This document shows positions 22,042 through 26,754 of a stretch of 26,754 bases of DNA, piece by piece. The notes below the pieces were generated by a model that was not told the DNA's origin, searched no databases, and saw only the letters and a program-made list of their open reading frames with translations. The stretch's first letter is position 1. Every line of letters starts with the position of its first letter. Both the position numbers and the translations under genes were made by a program. The stretch comes from Bacilli bacterium (lineage in GTDB: Bacteria > Bacillota_I > Bacilli_A > RF39 > UBA660), in the NCBI GenBank assembly GCA_024693165.1, contig JAILLM010000167.1, positions 1-26,754 of the forward strand. The letters run 5' to 3'.

Positions 22042-22383
22042 ATGTACAGAAAATTAAGTAGAGAATCTAGTATTAGAAGAAGTATGTTAGCTGGTATCTG
22101 TAAAGACGTAATCATGAAGGAAGGCGTTGTTACAACTGAAGCAAGAGCAAAAGAAGTAAGAAAATTCGTTGACAAAATGATCACTTACGGTAAAGATGGA
22201 TCTTTAGTTTCAAGAAGAAAAGCACTAGCTTTCTTACACAATGATTCAGCTGTAGTTGATAAGATCTTTAATGAATTAGCACCAAGATATGCTGAACGTA
22301 AAGGTGGATATACTAGAATTATTAAATTAAAAGAAAGAATCGGAGACGATGCTTTACAAGTAAGACTTGAATTAGTTGACTAA
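22042..22383 (+). CDS. rplQ: 50S ribosomal protein L17
   Basis: bL17 near the tunnel exit. YRKLSRESSIRRSMLAGICKDVI, the helix TEARAKEVRKFVDKMITYGKDGS and GGYTRIIKLKERIGDDALQVRLELVD are typical of the short Gram-positive form. 113 residues, close to the usual 120. Last gene of the ribosomal block; the left arm of the terminator is formed by its final codons. Confidence 0.97.
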   Translation: MYRKLSRESSIRRSMLAGICKDVIMKEGVVTTEARAKEVRKFVDKMITYGKDGSLVSRRKALAFLHNDSAVVDKIFNELAPRYAERKGGYTRIIKLKERIGDDALQVRLELVD

Positions 22384-22398
22384 TCAAGTCTTTTTTTT
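22362..22398 (+). terminator. Rho-independent terminator ending the ribosomal block
   Basis: AAGACTTGA (22362-22370) pairs with TCAAGTCTT (22384-22392). The stem extends inward as TTAGT/ACTAA with a bulged A, and a run of eight T covers 22391-22398. The left arm is rplQ coding sequence and the stop codon lies in the hairpin. Confidence 0.88.
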
Positions 22399-22429
22399 AT
22401 TTAAATAGTATATGTTTTTTCTTGATTTA

Positions 22430-22438
22430 TGTTATACT
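22430..22438 (+). promoter_or_regulatory. Extended -10 promoter of the pilC-pilD-DUF2207 operon
   Basis: TGT-TATACT in the context TTATGTTATACTAAA. It lies about 30 nt after the ribosomal terminator and 34 nt before the first start codon. No good -35. Confidence 0.5.
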
Positions 22439-22471
22439 AAAATAGTAAAAGAATAAATAGAGGTGATTATT

Positions 22472-23893
22472 ATGAATCAAGAAAATAACAGTTCTAATAA
22501 ACCGGTTGAGCAAACAAATAAAGTAGAAACTCCTGAAGCACAAAAAGCGGCTGCTGCTGCTCAAGCTGCTCCTTTTGGACAAAAAGCTATTAAAATTGGT
22601 CCAGGTTTGTTAGCTGATCGTGAAAAACTAATTCAAGAGATTAATAGTAATCAAACTCCTAGAAGTGATCATCAAATCACTTATAGATATACTGCTTTAA
22701 ATCCAGAAGGTAAGATTGTAAAAAATACTTTTGTTGCTTATTCTAAAATGGAAGTATTTACATTCTTTGAAAATGAAGGATATAAAGTATTTAAGGTTGA
22801 AACTAGTGCTACTATCGAAAGATTCCATGGTGCTAATGGTTTCTTAACTAGAAAAATGAGTACTAAAGATTTAGTATTCTGGCTAGAACAATTATCAACT
22901 TACTTAAAAGCTGGTATTCCGTTAACTCAAGCAATGGAAATCCTTTGTAAGCAAATGGGTAAGAATGATAATTTAAAAAGAATTTTTGATAAAATAGTTT
23001 ATGATTTAACATTAGGTGAGAATTTCTCAACATGTTTGGAAAATCAAAGTAATGTTTTCCCAGCATTATTAATTAACATGATTAAGACAGCTGAAGCAAC
23101 AGGAGACCTTGAAGGTACTCTTGATGATATGGCTTCATATTATAGTGATGTTGAAAAAACTAAGAAGGAAATGAAGAGTGCTCTTACTTATCCAATTTTG
23201 ATATTGTTATTTGCATTTGGTGTAGTTGCATTTATCTTAGTTTATTTAGTACCACAATTTGAAAATATTTATGATACTGCGGGTGCTAAAGTTAGTCCAT
23301 TAACTAATTTTATTATTCAAACTTCAAGATTCTTAAAATCATATTTGATAGCAATCATTTTAATTATAATAGCTATTGTTATTGTAATAATATTGCTTTA
23401 TAAGAATGTTAAAGCTATTAGATTCTATATGCAAAAATTTGCTATGAAGATGCCAGTATTTGGAAATATGATTATTTATAAAGAAATTACAATTTTTACT
23501 AGAACATTCTCTAATCTATTAAAGAATAATGTATTCATTACTGAATCAATGGATATCTTAGTAAAAATTACAAATAATGAAATTTATAAAGAGATTATGA
23601 TTAACACTGTTAATTATATTGGACGTGGAGATAAAATTAGTGAAGCGTTTAAAAATAATTGGGCTATTCCACAAGTTGCATATTATATGATGCAAACTGG
23701 TGAATCTACTGGACAACTTGCAGAGATGATGGAAAAAGTTGCTAATTATTTTGATACTCAACATAAAACACTTGTTGAGACAATGAAGAGTTTAATTGAA
23801 CCTGTTCTTATTCTTTTCTTAGCAGTAGTTGTTGGAGGAATTGTAATAGCAATCATAATGCCAATGTTTGGTCTTTATCAAGAACTTATGTAG
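22472..23893 (+). CDS. GspF/PilC-family inner-membrane platform protein (type II secretion / type IV pilus)
   Basis: The membrane platform that couples the assembly ATPase to pilin extrusion. Residues about 1-60 are a Gln/Ala-rich low-complexity extension. Next is the short N-terminal module YRYTALNPEGKIVKN. Two repeats of the T2SF domain follow, each starting like LVFWLEQLSTYLKAGIPLTQAMEIL and ITIFTRTFSNLLKNNVFITESMDIL, each with a FxxxMxxTxExTGxL-like motif (MIKTAEATGDLEGTL; MMQTGESTGQLAEMM). Three membrane helices are visible. 473 residues from ATG 22472, SD AGAGGTG; an upstream GTG lies inside the SD. No ATPase or pilin gene is in the window. Confidence 0.9.
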   Translation: MNQENNSSNKPVEQTNKVETPEAQKAAAAAQAAPFGQKAIKIGPGLLADREKLIQEINSNQTPRSDHQITYRYTALNPEGKIVKNTFVAYSKMEVFTFFENEGYKVFKVETSATIERFHGANGFLTRKMSTKDLVFWLEQLSTYLKAGIPLTQAMEILCKQMGKNDNLKRIFDKIVYDLTLGENFSTCLENQSNVFPALLINMIKTAEATGDLEGTLDDMASYYSDVEKTKKEMKSALTYPILILLFAFGVVAFILVYLVPQFENIYDTAGAKVSPLTNFIIQTSRFLKSYLIAIILIIIAIVIVIILLYKNVKAIRFYMQKFAMKMPVFGNMIIYKEITIFTRTFSNLLKNNVFITESMDILVKITNNEIYKEIMINTVNYIGRGDKISEAFKNNWAIPQVAYYMMQTGESTGQLAEMMEKVANYFDTQHKTLVETMKSLIEPVLILFLAVVVGGIVIAIIMPMFGLYQELM

Positions 23894-23906
23894 AAAGGTG
23901 ATATAT

Positions 23907-24683
23907 ATGGAACAATGGATGATTTGCGTATATTTGTTTATTGTCGGTTTATTCTTTGGATCATTCTTTAATTGTTTATGTGACAGATTAAGTAATAACC
24001 AATCAATAATTCATCCAGGTTCCCATTGTGATAATTGTAAACATGAATTAACCTGGTATGAACTTATACCAGTTTTTTCATATCTTTTTCAAGGTGGTAA
24101 ATGTTCAAAATGTAAGATAAAATTATCTTTTTGGTATCCATTTACTGAGATAATTACTGGTTTATTATTTATGGGTAGTTTTATTGTGTATGGATTTACT
24201 CTAAATACACTTTTATCTATAGTAATTTCGTCTGTTTTTATATGCGTTATTATTAGTGATTCGAAATATATGGTTATATTAGATGAAGTTTTAATTGCTG
24301 GTATTATACTTGTTAGTATTATTTATATTTTTCAAGGTGGAATGATAAATCTTGCATATAGATTCTTAAGAGGATTAGTATTATTTTCAATTATGCTTTT
24401 AATCAAAGTATTTGGAGATATAACTTTTAAACAAGAATCTTTAGGATGGGGAGATATTAAACTTGCATTCTTTGTAGGTATAGTTTTAGGTATTAAGTTA
24501 GGTATAATGCATATCTTTATTGGAGCATTCTTAGCTTTACCTTATGCTTTATATATTACTTATAAAAATAAAGATAATATTTTACCTTTTGGTCCATTTT
24601 TAATAAGTGCATTTTTTATACTTTTCCATTTTCAAGATTTTTTCTATAATTTGCTTTCAATTATTTTTAGGGGGGCTATATGA
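23907..24683 (+). CDS. Prepilin peptidase / N-methyltransferase (PilD/GspO/ComC family)
   Basis: A membrane aspartyl protease that cleaves and N-methylates type IV prepilins. The N-terminal methyltransferase part has FGSFFNCLCDRL and the zinc tetrad Cys41, Cys44, Cys66, Cys69 around ELTWYELIPVFSYL. The catalytic aspartates are in ISDSKYMVILDEV and in GWGDIKLAFFVG (GxGD motif). About eight hydrophobic segments. 258 residues from ATG 23907, SD AAAGGTGA, 13 nt after the PilC-like gene; the frame is open upstream but only as overlap. Its TGA stop overlaps the next ATG by 4 nt. Confidence 0.92.
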   Translation: MEQWMICVYLFIVGLFFGSFFNCLCDRLSNNQSIIHPGSHCDNCKHELTWYELIPVFSYLFQGGKCSKCKIKLSFWYPFTEIITGLLFMGSFIVYGFTLNTLLSIVISSVFICVIISDSKYMVILDEVLIAGIILVSIIYIFQGGMINLAYRFLRGLVLFSIMLLIKVFGDITFKQESLGWGDIKLAFFVGIVLGIKLGIMHIFIGAFLALPYALYITYKNKDNILPFGPFLISAFFILFHFQDFFYNLLSIIFRGAI

Positions 24684-26341
24684 AAAAGTTAGTATTTGTA
24701 ATTATTTCATTTTTCTTTCTAATTGTTAATGTTAAAGGAATGCAAATGTCTAATGAAACATTTAATGCAGTTATTAAGAATGATGGATCTGCAGATGTTA
24801 CTATTAGTAGTACTTTCTTAGCACAAAGAGAAACTGATTATAGATATGCATTTTTTAATGTTGAAAACTCTAAGATTAGTAACATTTCAATCGAAGATAA
24901 TTATTCTACTCATTATGAAAGAGTTAAAAAATTAGAAAAAGATAAAGCATTTTTTTATCGTTTAGATGATCAAGGTTATAAAAAGTTTTTAAACTTTAGC
25001 GTTGTTGCTGAAGATACAACTTTTACTATAAAATATAATATTTCAAATGTTGTTGTTAAATTTAAAGATGGTCAATATGGTGTTGATTGGTTTTTGGTAT
25101 CAAGAACAAGTAGAGTAAATATTGGATCTTTTAATGCTTCAATTTCATTTGAAAATGAAGAGATGGCATCTAAAGTAACTAACATAGATTTTTTAGGGCT
25201 TGATGGATCAAAACCAACTGTATCAGATAATAAAATTACTTATTCGGTTAATAGTATTGATTCATCAAAAAGTTTAAGAATGATTTTATCTTTTGCAAAT
25301 GGAGTAGATTTTACTAGTTCAAGAGTAATTGATAAAAATTATGATGAATTCATTGATGATGCAAGAACTGGTAGAGAATTTAAAGTATTATTTAATGCTT
25401 ATTCAAATAGAAATTTCTTAATTGGATTTGCGGTTATAGTTTCTGGTGCAATTATTATTCTTATTACTTCATTCTTATTTATTAGATATGGTACTCATGA
25501 TGAATATTATGCAATGGAGATTAAAGATAAAAAAACTATTAATAAAGGAAAAGATATTCCTTATTATGATTCAGTTCCTTGCCAAGGTGACATATATAAA
25601 TTATTCTTCGTAGCGGGTTATTTTAAATTATTAAAGAATAAATCTGATTTTATTGGTGCATTATTATTTAAAATGTATATGAATGATAATTTAGAGTTAA
25701 TACCAGGAAAGAATGGAAGAAATATTAGATTAAGAAATGATATGAAGATTGAGAGAGATCTTGATCAAGACTTATATAATATTATGCTTGAAGCATCTGA
25801 TATGAAAGTTATTAGTGATGTTAAATTAAATAGATTTGCTAAGAAACATTTTTTAAGAATAATGACTTGGTATAACATGGGTTATAGTCAATCTATTACT
25901 GATGAATTTAATAGAAATCATGTTGTTCGTGGAGCAAAAATTGGTAAGACTACAAAATTAATTTTTGATGAGAATTTCTTAGATTATGGTAATAAGATTG
26001 CTTCGATGAAAAAGTACTTATTGAACTTTAATCAAGTCCCAAGACAAACTGCTTTAAGTGAAGATACATATAAACTTTTATTAATTAGTGCTCAAATGCT
26101 TGGTATTGGTAAACAAGTAGCTGAGGAAATATTAAGAAAGAATCCTAATAATATTTATGCTAAAAAACTATTAGATTTTCAATCTGTAGATTATATATTT
26201 AAAGATGTTTATTCTTTAGCTTTATCTTCTTATAGACAAACTGTTAAAAATAGTGAAATTTATAATTATGATGAGATGCGTAATGATTCATTAACTACTC
26301 AAAGTAATGTAATTGTTTATAATAGAAAGAGTAAGTTGTAA
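24680..26341 (+). CDS. DUF2207-like membrane protein
   Basis: 553 residues. A signal peptide or anchor (MKKLVFVIISFFFLIVNVKG) leads into an extracellular beta-rich domain (about 21-240), then a single membrane helix (about 245-270, FLIGFAVIVSGAIIILITSFLFI) and a cytoplasmic domain with SVPCQGDIYKLFFVAGYFKLL and LIGALLFKMYM-like helices. This layout matches the DUF2207 family, whose function is unknown. The extracellular DGSADVTI...RYAFFNV and I...N segments fit that family's opening. SD AGGGGGG is unusually strong. Starts inside the prepilin peptidase stop (ATGA) and ends on the first base of the radical-SAM ATG, so it is tightly coupled to both. A role in envelope or pilus-related processes is only guilt by association. 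Confidence 0.75.
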   Translation: MKKLVFVIISFFFLIVNVKGMQMSNETFNAVIKNDGSADVTISSTFLAQRETDYRYAFFNVENSKISNISIEDNYSTHYERVKKLEKDKAFFYRLDDQGYKKFLNFSVVAEDTTFTIKYNISNVVVKFKDGQYGVDWFLVSRTSRVNIGSFNASISFENEEMASKVTNIDFLGLDGSKPTVSDNKITYSVNSIDSSKSLRMILSFANGVDFTSSRVIDKNYDEFIDDARTGREFKVLFNAYSNRNFLIGFAVIVSGAIIILITSFLFIRYGTHDEYYAMEIKDKKTINKGKDIPYYDSVPCQGDIYKLFFVAGYFKLLKNKSDFIGALLFKMYMNDNLELIPGKNGRNIRLRNDMKIERDLDQDLYNIMLEASDMKVISDVKLNRFAKKHFLRIMTWYNMGYSQSITDEFNRNHVVRGAKIGKTTKLIFDENFLDYGNKIASMKKYLLNFNQVPRQTALSEDTYKLLLISAQMLGIGKQVAEEILRKNPNNIYAKKLLDFQSVDYIFKDVYSLALSSYRQTVKNSEIYNYDEMRNDSLTTQSNVIVYNRKSKL

Positions 26342-26754
26342 TGAGAATCTTTGGGTTAGATAAATTCTCTTTACTAGATTATCCTGGGAAAGTATCTTCG
26401 ATTATTTTTCTATCTGGTTGTAATATGAATTGTAGTTATTGTTATAATTCAGATTTAATCAGAATGGGTGAAAGTAATTATAGTGAAGAAGAAATATTAG
26501 ATTTTTTAAATTCTAGAGTAGGTAAGATTGATGGTGTGGTTATTACTGGTGGTGAACCTACTTTAAACAATGATCTTATTGAGTTTATAAAAAAGATAAA
26601 GAAGATGGGATTACTTGTTAAGTTGGATACTAATGGAAGTAATCCTGAAATGATAAAAGAATTATTAGATAATAAACTAATTGATTATGTAGCAATGGAT
26701 GTTAAAACATCTTTAAATAAATATAATAGTGTTACAAATGTAAATGTAGATATT
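26341..26754 (+). CDS. NrdG2-like radical SAM anaerobic RNR activating protein, 3' end cut by window
   Basis: 138 codons are visible before the window ends. The radical-SAM iron-sulfur motif is CNMNCSYC (CX3CX2C), preceded by FSLLDYPGKVSSIIFLSGC, the typical opening of the NrdG2 branch of activases. VVITGGEPTLN (GGE motif), LDTNGSNP and VAMDVKTS are the next SAM-binding strands. Family members generate the glycyl radical on NrdD; the likely substrate is the nrdD product encoded at 3066-4826. Starts on the last base of the DUF2207 stop (TAATG). Assignment to NrdG2 rather than another activase is from motif resemblance. Confidence 0.85.
   Translation, partial: MRIFGLDKFSLLDYPGKVSSIIFLSGCNMNCSYCYNSDLIRMGESNYSEEEILDFLNSRVGKIDGVVITGGEPTLNNDLIEFIKKIKKMGLLVKLDTNGSNPEMIKELLDNKLIDYVAMDVKTSLNKYNSVTNVNVDI

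Noticed and set aside
23868..23906. Upstream start for the prepilin peptidase
   Set aside because: It would overlap the PilC-like gene and add an untypical leader; ATG 23907 follows a good SD.
1..26754. CRISPR arrays, insertion sequences, tRNA or rRNA genes, prophage
   Set aside because: No regularly spaced repeats, transposase-like frames or cloverleaf candidates were seen; the window is a housekeeping region.

Overview
The window reads as a piece of chromosome from a low-GC Gram-positive anaerobe of the Bacilli/Mollicutes-related kind, for example an uncultured gut lineage such as RF39. That placement is inference; no 16S rRNA is present. The evidence is AT-rich codon use, Shine-Dalgarno sites of the AGGAGG/AGGTG type, a zinc-type S14, bL36 with its zinc knuckle, a Firmicutes-style S10-spc-alpha ribosomal cluster, and anaerobic enzymes (class III ribonucleotide reductase, rubrerythrin, a radical-SAM activase). 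UGA is a stop, not Trp as in many Mollicutes: Trp is TGG throughout and no CDS has an internal TGA. TGA is nevertheless very rare as a stop (2 of 41).

Layout. 1-2291: a membrane protein (5' end cut off), an RlmI-like SAM methyltransferase and NAD kinase, closed by a terminator. 2298-2953: a convergent minus-strand coiled-coil protein with its own terminator and promoter. 3066-5978: three separately promoted genes, nrdD (anaerobic ribonucleotide reductase), rubrerythrin, and a stand-alone Spo0A C-terminal DNA-binding domain with a dyad at its transcription start. 6032-8228: the cysS operon, with a strong promoter, a nine-residue leader peptide holding tandem Cys codons, cysS, and a protein that looks like a YugP-family zinc peptidase lacking its HExxH site. 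8268-22398: one long block of 29 genes from rpsJ to rplQ with a strong promoter, a structured leader and a final terminator; I see no terminator inside it. It contains secY, adk, map, infA, rpmJ and rpoA, but rpmD (L30) is missing. 22430 to the end: a separately promoted, overlapping operon with a type II secretion/type IV pilus platform protein (GspF/PilC), a prepilin peptidase, a DUF2207 membrane protein and a NrdG2-like radical-SAM activase cut by the window edge.

The most interesting signal is upstream of cysS. The leader peptide MTLNKRCCL ends in Cys-Cys-Leu. Its UGU-UGC-CUU codons plus the next base are complementary over 10 bp to the cysS Shine-Dalgarno region. A ribosome stalled for lack of Cys-tRNA would cover one arm and free the cysS start, so this looks like translational attenuation of cysteinyl-tRNA synthetase by its own product. 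Other notable points are the receiver-less Spo0A-like regulator with a candidate autoregulatory site, the pseudo-peptidase, low-complexity tails on L3 (acidic) and L24 (Lys-rich), a variant adenylate kinase P-loop, and stop codons repeatedly fused into the next gene's SD (TAGGAGG).
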